A DNA stretch of 64,000 nucleotides from Tubiluchus corallicola (GCA_030141605.1 JAQGDQ010000024.1:699501-763500), one strand, 5' to 3'; shown: positions 1 to 12,439, counted from the first letter of the stretch. Numbers and translations: made by a program. Notes: generated by a model not told the origin, from the sequence alone.

Positions 1-1235
1 ATATAGGTATTAAGTCAGTAAGCTACTTATTATATGATTACGTATAAAATCTGGGCGCCTATTACCTAGGTGTTTTTAGCCTATGGTGTTACTGGTACTT
101 TAGTTGTACTTGGTAATCATCTCTAAATGTCAGGGCACTATCAAGGGCGATGATGGCGTCACATCCATAATTGCTTCAGTAGTAGAAAAGGAAGGCGGCT
201 GCACCATGGTAACCTCTAGAGTTGAATTACGCATTGATTTTATTCTTGCAGCTGCTGCCGGCAGATTGTGGAGCTGCAAAGCAAGAGAGAACAGAGGCTG
301 AGGCGCAGATCGCTTGCTTACAGAGGGTTTGCTAGTAAGTCATGCAGCTGACTCTGCTTCAGGGTTATCTCATTATGCCCACTAGTCGCTACCATGTAGT
401 AGCTACTCACTCGCACACTCGACGCGGAGGTTTATAATACGCAGGAGCGGCTGCGGATGAACTGGTTAAAAGCCTGTGTGGGTTTAGAAAATAACTTACA
501 TCATTCGGTTCAGCTTCGGCTAGTTTCCTTCCTGGAAAGTTTATATTTCTGGCATGTACGCATATGAAACACTCCTTCGTAACAGACTGTATTGTAGCAG
601 AACCTTGCGATACGTACAAAACTTATTTCAAAATCATCCGTTTTGATCATTCGGTCATTCATTCCTGCATAATGAATGTATAATTTAACAAAAGTGTTTG
701 GATAATGTTAGAAATGTCGTTGCAATTAGGCACGGTTGTGACCACTGAACTATTTCCTTTTCTCAATTTGTTATGGAAACTTCGTGTTATGAGCCGGTAC
801 AAGCTTTCTCAATGCAGCACAAAACCAGTAACATTATATTTTTTTTCTTCGTAGTGACACATCTGACGCACCTAACTGTGCTAACTTTTATCACGCTCCG
901 TATTTGGATGTAGGCTGAGCCTAATGGCTTGTTCAACTTGAACCACGGTCCTAATTTTCCTTGAATCAAATGAACATCCCTGTCCAAATGTCACATCATA
1001 CAAAATTTGGTCAAAATAAAATCTCAAGAGTCAGAATGCCATAAATGATCTCACCCTGAGACACTTCCTAGTAAAATGCTGTCCAAAATATGTTTTCTCG
1101 AAGCGTTTATAAAAACTCAAATTTGATTTAAATTGCGCTCATTGTGAAATCAGAATTAACCAGAGACTGACCCCGATAATGGCCGGTTTTTTAACTTGCA
1201 GCTTATTTTGTGTATTACAGTAGTATGCCTCACGT

Positions 1236-1345
1236 ACAGAAGCTCAGTATTGAACAGCAGCTCAGCAACAGGCACGTGCACAGGGGGAGGGCTAGTGGGG
1301 CTTGGGGCCCTGCCCTTTTTTATTTTCATTATCAAAAGTACCCTT
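1236..1345. repeat. Possible G/C-run interspersed repeat
   Basis: A locally GC-rich block in AT-rich surroundings contains the run CAGGGGGAGGGCTAGTGGGG followed by CTTGGGGCCCTGCCC, which is partly self-complementary. Dispersed repeats of this GGGGC-CTTG-GCCCC style are common in marine invertebrate genomes, as far as I recall. Only one copy is seen here, so the call rests on composition and similarity of style. Confidence 0.25.
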
Positions 1346-1965
1346 CAGCCAAAATAAAAATGGATTTTGACAACAGAAAATCTTTATTCAAAAAGTTCAA
1401 ATGATAGGAACCTACTGGCTTCTTTGCAGTGCGCCCGAAAGTCATGAATGTGGGTAAAAACAGCAAAAGTAAATATATTACAGGAATTTTTTCTGTTCTT
1501 TCATTTTTGCTCTTTTCCTGTGGACTGTTTGTGCATTGTTTACAACGTCATTATTAACTGTGATTTTCACCTTGCTGTTTCAGTGTCCAACAAAGTATGT
1601 ACACTAGTTGTACCTTCCAAAATACAGTTATACAAATCGCTTCTGAAAACTGTTGTTTTATGTTAACCTCGGCTTACTGTTATTTTCTCACGAATGTCAG
1701 TTCTTGCGTAGTGTACCTTTTTCACGTGGGATATTCGCCTTTTTTTATTATTTCGAGTGTTCCTGTTTTAATTAACCCTTATTGGTATATGTATAAAACA
1801 GTTTTAGGATAGCATGGGGCATAAGGTCTGTTTGACAAAATCCCTCGGGGTTTTTTACAAAAATGCCAAGAGAGTATACTATATAATGTGGTTTACTGAA
1901 AGTTCATAAGCGGATAGAAACAGATAATAATTTTATGCGAAGAGACATAGGATGAAAGATATCCC

Positions 1966-1990
1966 GGGGAGGGGAGGGGGAGGTTGGGGG
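1966..1990 (+). other. G-quadruplex-type G-run tract
   Basis: Four runs of four or five G (GGGG-A-GGGG-A-GGGGG-AGGTT-GGGGG) are separated by loops of 1, 1 and 5 nt. This satisfies the usual four-run rule for a parallel G-quadruplex with short loops. No gene is recognised next to it, so any role is unknown. Confidence 0.6.
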
Positions 1991-3120
1991 TTAGTCGTGT
2001 CTCATTTTTGTTATCTAATTTGTAACGTACCAGTAATCATTTTGTATGTAGGCGAGTACAGGTAGCACATTTGGTCCGAATTAAAACAGAAACACGGAGA
2101 AAACGTCTGTTCTTTTGACTGTGAAAGTTAGGCATATTTTGATGGTAGATTAATTTTGCTCGTTCCGAAAACCAAGATGCCAAAATTTTTGTAACAAAAA
2201 GTTTTTTGCCATGGTAAGTAAGATATTTGTAACTGAATTAAGTGTTTTGTCTTTGTGTTTGTACGCACAAAATGACACTGTAGGGCAAATGGCCTCGGGT
2301 TATAGAGTCCCTTTGCCATATTTTACAAATTTCCATTCTACATAGAAATGAAGTAGTTAGTAAATACAATATTTTGCAGGCTGAAAGTATATTATGTGAA
2401 CAACACTTTGCAGAAATTACAAATCTATGTATTAAATAATGTGGAGACTGTAAGCTCTGAAATTTAGGGGGGGGGGTCTGCTACACTACTGCACTAGAAG
2501 GTACTGACACTAAAAGATTTAAGAATATTTACCACATATTATTTTAAGTTTTTGTGTGTATAGCTGATATGACACATCAGTAAATATAGCTGATATGGCA
2601 CGAGACTTTTAAGGGAGTGCCCTTTTCTAGTTGATAGCCTGCCCTTTCTGATTCAGAAACAGCTTACTTCTGAGACTAAACACCTACGTATGTAGGAAAA
2701 ACTAGGTACGTTGTACCTAAAATACATTTGGCTTGCGCTACAGCAACTAGAAAGATTCAAGAAGCCTCTAATTCGTTCATTATCATGATTAAACCACAGA
2801 CTATTGCAGTAAAACTGCGTACAAAATGTTACAAAAAGCCTTCTCTTCATATCAACAGAACAGTTTTTAAACTTCCTAATAATACAATTGGCTCTTGCAC
2901 ATAATAAACACGTTGAAATTTAATATCAAGATCATCATGTAATGTGCTGGTCAAGATATGACCAAAATATTTCTGGTCGTTAACAATCTTGACATCAGAA
3001 TCATAGAATCACGATAGAGCACGACAGATCAGCATAACTTTTGTGTATGCACTATAAGCATTTGCTTTTATCAGAACCGTAATAAATATTTTCTAAAGCA
3101 AAATTTTCACATACATTGAG

Positions 3121-3222
3121 CAGTGTCTATCTACGTATATGTCTATGTCTATTTCCATGTTTATGTCTATGCCTACGTTCATGTCTATGTCTGTGTCTAT
3201 GTTTATGTCTTTATCTGTGTGT
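3121..3222 (+). repeat. Degenerate TATGTC hexamer repeat
   Basis: About 100 bp are built from variants of TATGTC (TATGTC, CATGTC, TGTGTC, TTTATG). The array opens an artificial reading frame rich in Leu and Cys that should not be read as a gene. The copies have diverged, so the array is not a young microsatellite. Confidence 0.75.
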
Positions 3223-4867
3223 AAGATTATATCTAGTCATATCAATGTTGTCCGAGTTTTTTAGTAACATGGACTCGAACACGGCACCTCCTTCTGCAAC
3301 ATCAATAACATGCACGCCGTGGTTATACAAGAAAGCCAAAAGAAGAGCTGACAAAATTTTCGTTCAAACCATATGTGACATGTTCAACTCTACGCAAGGA
3401 TTAAAGACAAACTACCAAAGCTTTTGCCTATTATTGTAACACCTAAACACGCAAGCAACCTACGCAACTGTTTCTGCTTTTACTCCTAACTCGAGAATCT
3501 GACCTACATACGCCTCTAGAGTCTAATCTGTCTTTCTCTCTGCTCAGTGCTCAATAAATACAAAATCTAGTTCTCCTACAGCACGAGGATGGCCTTGAAA
3601 GACACGCAGTAAATGTTCGCCAATGGCGGCTTAGATCGAAACTACTGCATGGTTACTGCTCGGCAAGTAATGGCAACTAGACAAGAGCCAATGCCCTCAA
3701 TACAACACTTGTCTGACGAGAGCGTGCTTACCGTGCAAAGGAAATGCTAGAAACATGGCTGGCGGGGCCATGTATTTTGCAACGCCGTTAACCTGTTCAG
3801 TGTAGGACATCGATTTCCTGTTTTTCTCCTAGTTATCTATTCCATCGCCAAATTGGAATCCATAATGTCGCAATAGACCCCAATAAATACTGATGATCAT
3901 GGCGACGACGACGACGCTGATTATAGCGATGACATCTTGACGATGATGTAGGTGAACAATAAATCAAGCTCAGTTCGTTTAAAACTGTTGCAAGTTATAA
4001 AGGAACATCTACCATGATAATTCATCTAAAATTGTTTTACAAGAGAATGAAAATATATATATCTCATAATTCAAACTGAGGCTTTTACATAGGCCTGCAC
4101 ACGTAACTAGGCAAGCTGAAGATTATGAATTGTATTTGTTGTATGGTCAAGCCATTTGTATGCTTGCAAATCTTTGAACATTTTCCATCAGCACCTGTCA
4201 AATGCATAAACCGATTCAATAACGTTAAAATCAATGTTACCTAGAGTTGCTGGGTTGTTTCCACTGCAGAATTGAGTTGGCATACTGCGTGCAATCACTG
4301 CATACCCGTAATTTGCTTTTCAAATTAACAGTTTAAACAGAGAAATTATTATTAGATTTAGATATTGCAGTTACCACACGATGCATCTGCATACGGTTGG
4401 ATTGCACATAAGACTATATTCAATATAAATCTAAATTTGCATGTAGAGCCTTTAGGTAAAAGAACGTTACATACGTGAATTTTAGAAATTTCAGGTTGAA
4501 CTCGATTTATTCCAGATCGTGAGTTCAATTCTGGTTCGACTGATTCGTGAAGGGACGTTCTTGTTCAAAATTACTTACGGACTATCCTGTACTGCGGTTA
4601 CAAGAGTCACCTTCATGCTAAGGCCTAAAGAGCCTCTGTTGAAAAACTGCGTGATCGATTACCGTAGTTTGTTTGTTTTGTTAGATAGAGTTCGTGATTG
4701 TGTATTTTATTTTGTTAAAAGTTTGCAGTTTTGTTAATGGCAGCCACTATGAAAACGTCAAAATATTGAATGTCTGTAGGTTATATTAAAATATTGCACT
4801 TTATTTGGGAAACAAAAATGCTCTTTTAGGGTCTTAATGTAAGCCTAACTTTTTGACGGTACGTGGT

Positions 4868-4980
4868 AAAAACGGCACAGGGAAAATGGCACAGAAAAAT
4901 GGCACAAATGGAAAAGTGGGTAAAAGAAGCAAAGGAATAAAAGGCACAAATGGAAAATTAGGGAAAAATGGCACACTCAG
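4868..4980 (+). repeat. Short degenerate minisatellite
   Basis: Variants of GGCACAAATGGAAAA recur: GGCACAGGGAAAAT, GGCACAGAAAAAT, GGCACAAATGGAAAAGT, GGCACAAATGGAAAATT and GGCACAC. Spacing is irregular. The repeat keeps both strands open for a short distance, which explains two overlapping spurious reading frames. Confidence 0.6.
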
Positions 4981-5150
4981 TAAAATACGTTTAGGGTTAC
5001 GGTTACAGTGGAGAATTCGCCTTTTTTGTGAGAGACCTGCTTTCTGGCCCGTATTTTGCAACGCCCAATTTTACATCAGAAGAACAGCCGTATTTATTTA
5101 TTATTGTCTGCGCCTGTTGTAGTGCGAAGTAGTTGCAAAGTTCACCTAAC

Positions 5151-5160
5151 AGATGGCGCC
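5151..5160 (+). promoter_or_regulatory. CTCF-like motif AGATGGCGCC
   Basis: AGATGGCGCC matches the core recognised by bilaterian CTCF (the fly core is close to AGATGGCGC or AGGTGGCGCC). It sits about 1 kb past the stop of the minus-strand zinc-finger gene, between that gene and the left window edge. The wider context TAACAGATGGCGC recurs at 52684-52696. Binding is inferred from the motif only. Confidence 0.35.
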
Positions 5161-5675
5161 AAACTACAGTGAGCAATGGATAGTTCACTCATTGCCACTC
5201 GACCGTTGTAACAAATAACCAATAATCTATTGTCCATTAAGTGACACTTTTTTAATATTGACGCTTGTTGGCACAAGTCCTGAAACAAACAATAATGATT
5301 ATACTACTAATATGCCTATATTCTGCCAGTTCTAGCTACAGAATTTTTTCGATCTAAACAAAAAAAGATACAGACGGAAAAAGTAATAATTATGAATATA
5401 AAGACTAATTTATCTTGTGTCATCATGATTAGTAATCATATGTCTATTGATTTAAAACATTAATACTTGATTTTCACACCAGTAATAACTAAATTGCTTC
5501 AATATCTAGGCTACAATTAATTAAATTAAATTAACAAGAATGAATGTCAGTTATTCCTCTGCTTAAATTAAATTACAAAATCCGAAAGCTAACACAAGAA
5601 TTTTGCTTCTAAATTCTCATAAACTTTCAGACATTCAAATAAGTTGATTATAGTGACTCTGTAAATAGTACATTT

Positions 5676-5681
5676 TTTATT
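5676..5681 (-). terminator. Candidate poly(A) signal of the C2H2 gene
   Basis: TTTATT on the plus strand reads AATAAA on the minus strand, about 435 nt past the stop of the zinc-finger gene. It is the first canonical hexamer I found downstream of that stop. No clear GU-rich element follows, and AT-rich sequence produces such hexamers by chance. Confidence 0.35.
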
Positions 5682-6114
5682 AAAATATTGCAAAAGCGTT
5701 TGACGGATTTTAACATTGTAAAAAATTAAAGTAAAAAATTGAAACCAAAACACCACTTGATTTTGCGCTGCTGAACTAGAAAAAGTTGTCGGCAGAAATG
5801 ATTTTAAACTTTATATCACTTTAAGTCATGTGTAGAAAAGTTAATGCAAATGACATATATAAATCTCTATGAAAAAAAATTATCTAGTCTAAAATACTTT
5901 GTATATTAAAAATCACTGCACGATTTTGCAAAATCAATATGAAACATTTTGGACAATTTCCAAATTTCAAAGAAGAATTTGGCCCAATAATTAAATATTT
6001 TGGAATCATGAAAATCATTGCAACATGGTTATTTAACTTGTCTTACAAATATTCAACCATCAATGTATAAACTAAGTTCTTCATCTATATTACAAGTGCA
6101 TTTTTGCCACATTT

Positions 6115-8691
6115 TTACTGTTTTCGTTGCTTTGTGATTTTATGCAACATGATATGCCTATTAATCGTTTCGGGGTAATATGAGTAAAATTCGCACTTTG
6201 AGCAGCAATATTTGTTCCGAAACCTTTTCTTCTCTTTCTGTGGCTCCTTACTGAAATCCGTAGAAGCAGATTTTGTTTCTGCCTTTTTCACACTCCTATT
6301 TTCAATAGAGTGTTTTTTGTTAGCGGAGTTGCTCGTGAAGATGGAGTTTTTCGAGAATTTACTGGTTTTAAGAACTGCAGGCTTTTTCTTGTCACCCATA
6401 AGTCCTGATAATAAACTGAGTCTTGGATGCTTAACTGGATTGTATATGGGCTTTTTGTTAAAAATGTTTTGTTTGTGATGTCTGAGCATGTGCACACGCG
6501 TACTGCGTTCAGAGGGGGCAGCAAAGTCACAAAGATGGCATTTAAAATCAGCAAAGCTGCCATGACTCTTGGAGTGCCTATCTATGTTCCACTTGTACGT
6601 GGTCTTGAAGTCACAGATATGACAGGAGAACGTCTTACTGCTATGCACAGCTTTTCTGTGTTTCCGGAAGTGACTGTGCACAAGCGTAGTAAATGCGCAG
6701 TCCGGGCACTCGTACGCCCCTTTTGAGCTTTTGCAGCGCAATGCCAAAGAGTCGAAGTCTTCGTCGCCGTTGTCATCGCTAACATCGTTGCCGTAATTAC
6801 TGAAAGCCGACGGCTTAATTTTATCCCATCCTAGAAACTTGGAGGAGCTGTTGACCTCATTACAATGTGCAAAATCCTCATCATTATTAGTTTCAGTACC
6901 ATCAACGACAATTTCTGCAAGATCCTCCCAACCATCTACTTTCAGCCAGCTACCATCTTGAACATCGTCTACTGGTTTCATTTCTTTCACAGTAGCGTAG
7001 AAAAGAACATTTCTGCTGTGGTTTGCATTTTTATGACGATTCACCTTTGTCTTGCAAGATGAGGCATAGTCACACTCATTACATCTATATATGGGCAAAG
7101 GGCTTTGATGAATGTCTCTCATGTGTTGCAAATATACAAGCGGTTTAGTGGTGTGCATATTAGGGCATGTGGTGCAAGAGTAAAGCCTTGTGTAACCTCT
7201 GGAGCTGTGAAGCTTACCATGCTCAATCATGACAAACTGAGACGGAGTGGTGAAGTTGCACGTGCGACACTTATAAAAAGAATTCATGAGATTACCACCT
7301 CTTTCTTTCGTGGTTTGACAGTGTTTGTTATCGCACACATGTCTTTCAGGTGACGCACTTGATTCTCTTACGTTTTCCTTTACATCTTCATCGTCTTGTT
7401 TACTGTTTACTTCAATGTCAGTTGATGTTGCTGTTGATGGCGGTTTCTTTACTTGGTCATCGTCAACTTTACCCAGAGTGGCAGATGTCAAAGGAGCAGT
7501 ATCTAAGTATTTCTGGGATACCAGGGAAACTTGTTCAGAAACTTGTGCAACAACCACGTTAGAGGACGCCAAATCGCTTTTATCATTTAATTTAGGTGGG
7601 TCCATGGTTTGTGCAGCAGTTTTAGCAAGTGCTGGCAACACTACATTTAGAGGTTCCTGAGGTACAGAATCAATCTTAGGTGCAAGTCTGACATACATTT
7701 GTGGCTTTACTACCTGGTTCTGCACCAATGGCAGCACTTGATGGGAAGTTCTGGGGAGCGGTTGTACCAATCGCAAAACTTTCGGGTTGACACTTGGTGT
7801 AATGTTTCGTATTATTTTGTTTGAAGCATTCAGAAACTGCTTTTGAGTCACAAGCCTAACACCCTCAGGTCTAATTGCAGTAGGCAAATTTGGTTTTGAA
7901 TGAAGAGAGCTTGGTGCCAGAACGACACTTCTCAGACCTGTTTCAGGCGAAATAGTAATGTACGGCTTCACGCTCACTGGGCCAACATCTCCTGCATTTG
8001 CAAAAACCAACGACCCTTTAGACACCGAGCCAAAGACCGGTTTTGAATGCGGTGTAGGCGAAGCCAGTTGTGCAACCTGAATGTTACCATCTTGAGTAAT
8101 GTTTGTGCTACTCTGGACCACCTGTTGTACTCTACACGGAGTCTGTTGTCCATGCATTATAATGCTGCGTTTGTTCACTGGAAACTTTGGGTCCGTGAAT
8201 GTATTTGCGGTGACAACGGGAGTTATGTGACTCGTTGAACATAGAACGAATTTAACGTAATTCTCATCGCTACCATCGCTGGTTTGCTGAGTCACTGCAT
8301 TGAAATCATTAAACGTAGTTAAAGACTGCGCACCTGAAATAGACCCACTAGATTGCTGAGCATTTTGAAGTGTGAGACTCGATGTGATAGCACTTGACGA
8401 ATGACTTGTTTCATCAACCACAACAGCATTGGAAATCTCCCATAGAGATTCCATGTCCACAGTGCTGGTGGAAACTGTTTCCACTCTAGTGGATAAATCT
8501 TCTACAAGATTAACATCATTTTCAGCACGGGTGCCCTGAGCATTCTGATAAAGCGCTTCTTCGTTCGTTATTAGCCGATCTGTGGTAGGTTCAACGTGTT
8601 CTTCTGAGGCGGGAACTGCTGATAAAAAAGACTCCAAAGCTGCAACGTCATTAACTATAGTGCTGACATCTACATCATTCAACTGATCCAT
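6115..8691 (-). CDS. C2H2 zinc-finger protein, 7 fingers, 858 aa
   Basis: A probable nuclear DNA-binding regulator. The reading frame is open for 858 codons with no intron. Residues 1-450 are a Ser/Thr/Val/Gln-rich, probably disordered region with an acidic N-terminus. C2H2 fingers follow at about 475-496, 506-528, 537-558, 662-683, 690-710 and 718-739, and a lone one at 829-850. Most are of the CxxCDF/CEF/CNF type, with non-TGEKP linkers. An acidic linker (about 570-650) separates the two triplets, and a Lys/Ser-rich stretch precedes the last finger. The start is firm: an in-frame TAA lies directly before the ATG, and a minus-strand acceptor (TTTTTTGTAG) lies 14 nt upstream. CDF-type finger blocks plus a lone C-terminal finger recall REST, but finger number and spacing differ, so I give no orthology. 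It is divergently oriented to SLC22 gene A, about 8 kb away. Confidence 0.9.
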   Translation of the reverse strand: MDQLNDVDVSTIVNDVAALESFLSAVPASEEHVEPTTDRLITNEEALYQNAQGTRAENDVNLVEDLSTRVETVSTSTVDMESLWEISNAVVVDETSHSSSAITSSLTLQNAQQSSGSISGAQSLTTFNDFNAVTQQTSDGSDENYVKFVLCSTSHITPVVTANTFTDPKFPVNKRSIIMHGQQTPCRVQQVVQSSTNITQDGNIQVAQLASPTPHSKPVFGSVSKGSLVFANAGDVGPVSVKPYITISPETGLRSVVLAPSSLHSKPNLPTAIRPEGVRLVTQKQFLNASNKIIRNITPSVNPKVLRLVQPLPRTSHQVLPLVQNQVVKPQMYVRLAPKIDSVPQEPLNVVLPALAKTAAQTMDPPKLNDKSDLASSNVVVAQVSEQVSLVSQKYLDTAPLTSATLGKVDDDQVKKPPSTATSTDIEVNSKQDDEDVKENVRESSASPERHVCDNKHCQTTKERGGNLMNSFYKCRTCNFTTPSQFVMIEHGKLHSSRGYTRLYSCTTCPNMHTTKPLVYLQHMRDIHQSPLPIYRCNECDYASSCKTKVNRHKNANHSRNVLFYATVKEMKPVDDVQDGSWLKVDGWEDLAEIVVDGTETNNDEDFAHCNEVNSSSKFLGWDKIKPSAFSNYGNDVSDDNGDEDFDSLALRCKSSKGAYECPDCAFTTLVHSHFRKHRKAVHSSKTFSCHICDFKTTYKWNIDRHSKSHGSFADFKCHLCDFAAPSERSTRVHMLRHHKQNIFNKKPIYNPVKHPRLSLLSGLMGDKKKPAVLKTSKFSKNSIFTSNSANKKHSIENRSVKKAETKSASTDFSKEPQKEKKRFRNKYCCSKCEFYSYYPETINRHIMLHKITKQRKQ

Positions 8692-8715
8692 TTAGAAAGA
8701 TATTCCTACAAAAAA
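8692..8715 (-). promoter_or_regulatory. Splice acceptor 14 nt upstream of the C2H2 start codon
   Basis: On the minus strand CTATTTTTTGTAG ends at 8706 and is followed by a 14-nt leader ending in TAA, which abuts the ATG at 8691. The uridine-rich run followed by TAG is a good 3' splice site. It implies an upstream non-coding exon or a trans-splice acceptor. No matching donor was identified. Confidence 0.55.
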
Positions 8716-9220
8716 TAGGGACTCTTTCAATTAATTGTGCTAAACTTGACAAAGTGAGAATATAAAGTCATGAACTCGTTACATTTTAGGAATCTAAATT
8801 CTTAAACCAGCACCGGACCCAATTTTAAACTGTAAGTCAAAACAATCTACTCTTTAAAATATTGAAAAGAAACATACTATTTTTTTTCAAAAATGACTTG
8901 CATGAAAGAATTTTTACCACACAAACACAATTTCACATTCGCGCCACTAGTTCTTTGCTGTTACATTTTAGAAAATGCATTGCACAAAAAAACAGGTGCT
9001 GTAATTCTCAGTTCAGATATGTTAAGTTTGTGGCGAACTACACACATTCGACAGCTCATGCGTGAGCACTGTGGTAAATTTGAAATTTGAATTTTTATCT
9101 TAAAACTTGCCTAGTTTTAATACAAAACACTGAATATCTTACACTGTACTTCAAATTTCGCTTCCGCAAACATGTGCAATATGTTCGCGGAATATTTTTG
9201 CTGTTGAAAATTATGTTAGT

Positions 9221-9336
9221 TTGTGATGTCATCAATAGTCGGGCTCGCCTGCAGTTAATTAAGTTTTTAATCTATAATTTGTGATGTCATCAATAGTCGG
9301 GCTTGCCTGCCGTTAATTAAGTTTTTAATCTATAAT
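9221..9336. repeat. 58-bp tandem duplication (two copies)
   Basis: Copy 1 is 9221-9278 and copy 2 is 9279-9336. They differ at two positions (GGGCTCGCC versus GGGCTTGCC, and CTGCAGTT versus CTGCCGTT). Each copy contains TGATGTCATCA, whose arms TGATG and CATCA are complementary and resemble a bZIP/CRE-type site, and an AT-rich tail with TTAATTAAG. It lies about 530 bp upstream of the zinc-finger gene start. Confidence 0.9.
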
Positions 9337-12300
9337 TTAGTTATCAGAAATGCAGTATTAATTGTGTTAAAATGTATAGTTTTTATCAGATTTGAAAATG
9401 TGGTAATATATGAAAAATCATCCTGTCTTCCTGTAAGCAACAATGAATGATACGTATAACAAACAAAAAATTCACAAAATAAAAACTGCGAGTTTCAAGT
9501 TCTGTCTCACAAAGGAATTTAGAAACATTAGCAACCATGTGTAAGCAAACACTCTCTTTTGCAATGTGAAAATAATGAAGCATTTATGGTTTGTTATTCC
9601 ATTTAACCAGCTCTGAGTAAAGCAAACATAGAAGTGCGGCATACTGTGCGAATAGTTGAGTACGCCTGTGCAGTGTACAAGGCTTTTGATTCATTGGTAT
9701 AAAATCACTTGAGCATGACGGACAATACTCAAAAGTACTCAAAATATATTAGTATTTTACACATAAAAAATATATTATTTATATAATATAAATGATACAT
9801 ACCACAGGAAACCAATAACCAGAAAACATACAAAATTCTACTTCGCATTCTACATCCTAAAAATCATGTAATTTCTTACTGCATGTTCGCACTAAGATAC
9901 CATCTGGACTATCCCAATGTTTTTACATCATTATACTTTGACTTACAATCTTTGCTTATGTTCCTGATTTTTTTAACTATAGCTCCAATGACATTTCTCC
10001 AAAAATCCTCACTTAATAAATCAAATTTGTAATAACCTCTCTCTCCCTTGTTCTTTATTACTGCCAAAAACTACAGATAAGCAAAAAACACTCATTGCTA
10101 TGTGAGACACTATAGTTAGTAGTTTGTGTCTCTTTACTTTTTTATTTAAAATTAATTTTACTTCTGATAGGATCATTCAACAGATCATATAAAACGAAAT
10201 AAATAAACAAACTGAAATTGGCACAACAATTTCTTTTTCATCACATTTCATTTACACTGTAATTATTTTTCCCCCATACACCAAATTTGAAAATTATTGT
10301 TTTATTTCCTCATTTACCGAATCATATGGGAAAGACAAGAACAAATTCATGCAAATGCGACTAGATCCTATCTAAATAAAACTATTTGGTAAAAAAAGCC
10401 AGAAAAGAAACTTTAAACACACTCAAATAAGTACACAAAGCAACTTATGTCAGATGTCAAAGATAATGCCTCAAGCAAAATTGAACCAAATCAACTAAAA
10501 CTGTCCACTACCATTCAAACTCAGCACCCACAATAACGTATTTACAAATTGCCAATAGATAGGTGCATATAGTCCACTTTAGTTTTTGCCTGCTGTAACA
10601 TATACATGACAAATGACTTCAGTTCATAATGCTAGGACACGTTAAAATCACCGCTTTGTATGCTTTTACTTGCATTGGAGTATTAGCCCACATATTCATT
10701 ACATCTTTCCAAATTTTTGCAGCTACTTTTGGTTAACTGTTAATGTATTATTGTCATGTACATGCTGTTAGCATGATTTCACTGAAAAACTCATGTTAAT
10801 AATGGCGGAACTCACTAAACAGCACATGGTAGAAGCTACAAGTCTCAAAGTCACGAAAATCAAAGTGGTAAACTGTGATATCAGTAAATAGTTTAGAAAA
10901 AAGCTGCGACACTCCCCGATCAAGGTATGTATGTATATATACATCTGAATCACTCGTACTGATGAGCTTAATGATAAAGTTTCTTCTCTGCCCCTGGAAT
11001 TATTTTAAAGTGGTGCTTGTAGCTGCTCGACATTAGAGAATGAATTGTGTTGGAGTAACATAACTCTATTTTTTCTGTCATTTCGCTTTGTATCACCCGA
11101 TCTCTAAGTTTATAATTTACAATTTGTCTTGTTTGCTTCTCACAATGTTGACTTTTGTAATTTTTACACACTGTATTTTTATTTAAGTGGATTGTTGCAT
11201 GAACATGACCATAACTGGTCGAAATGTTGCAGACATTTGTGTCGAATTTGAATAAAAGCCTTGTCTTTGCTTAAGCAGGTGCGGGCTGTTGTTTTCATTT
11301 TAAGAGTTCGTTCTCCCCATTATCAATCATATATAGAAATCTATCGATTTGCTACAAGTACATAAAAAATTAGTTAGTTTAACTGTCTAATGGGAAGACA
11401 ACAATTGGAATTTAGAAGTAACCAGAAATCAAGTAAACATCAGTAAGTTCTACAATTTGTGTATTAATGTATTACATCACGATCAACACTTAACCTGCAA
11501 GGTAACTTGGTAGATTATATGCATCTTGAAATTTTATATTGAAACCCTCAATTCCCCCAACCCATAATACTGAAAGTAATTTGTCTATATCACCAAAGCA
11601 ACAAGTGACGATGCCAAACCATAAGATTAATTTTGTGTTACCCCAAAACTGTAGGTTATTATTTTACGAAATCTGCGCCACATATAATACGTATTAGACG
11701 AGAGACCTTGACAACGCAATTAAAACTACAGAACACCTTACAGCGATTTTGACAATTCGTTACACAGTTGAAGCAATTGGTAAAATAACTTTCATTAGAA
11801 GCTGTCGCTTTGCTCGACATATACGTGAAAGTATTAAATTTGGCTCATACCTAAAAATTTCAACACGTTTTAATTTCTCTTGTGCTTCTGCTGAAAACCA
11901 TGACAGAAGATGAGAGGATTTGTGGAGAATGGTCTTGTTTTCACCTTCAGCGTCGTCTGTCGGACAATATAGAAACTATATGAAAAAAGTTGAAAAAGTG
12001 TACAGTTAACGACCAGGTCCGCAGCTGCGGTCCCGACCTAATTCTACAATGAATTTAGCTAATTTACATTTTCATAGTAATTTTCACAGTGTGTACATCC
12101 CACTATATTGCAAATAACCACGGCAACAAAATAAGAAAATTTCCATGTTACACACAGTAGAAAAGCTTATGAATTTTTCACTTTCTCTAACAAATAGTAA
12201 CCACCAAAAAATTTTTAACTTGCATCTCCATCTAGAAATAAAAAAAGAAAAACTCACACTCTGGTTAATCGTTTTTAGCAGGAAATATTTCAAGGGAATT

Positions 12301-12439
12301 CCAAATCTACATAGGGTTTTAACGAATTCAGTATTACTGCACATCTAGTCTAAAGCCAACCAATACTAAAATTTGATTCCTGATTTCATTGTTGTTCCTA
12401 ATTTTTTCTTCTTTTGTTCTACACGTCTATTGTAAACAC

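Larger units (their letters stand above)
1..6114. other. Gene-free left flank
   Basis: I see no recognisable protein-coding exon here. The open frames are short, lack family motifs and are interrupted by AT-rich sequence. The stretch holds a G-run tract near 1966-1990, a G10 run near 2467, a hexamer-type repeat at about 3121-3222, a short CGACGA run near 3903, a degenerate 15-bp repeat at 4868-4980 and a CTCF-like motif at 5151. The last part, roughly 5.67-6.11 kb, is probably the 3'UTR of the minus-strand zinc-finger gene. An unrecognised single exon of a gene lying mostly outside the window cannot be excluded. Confidence 0.6.

Noticed and set aside
3116-3439. 107-codon Leu/Cys-rich frame
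   Set aside because: The first third is the translated TATGTC hexamer repeat and the rest has no motif.
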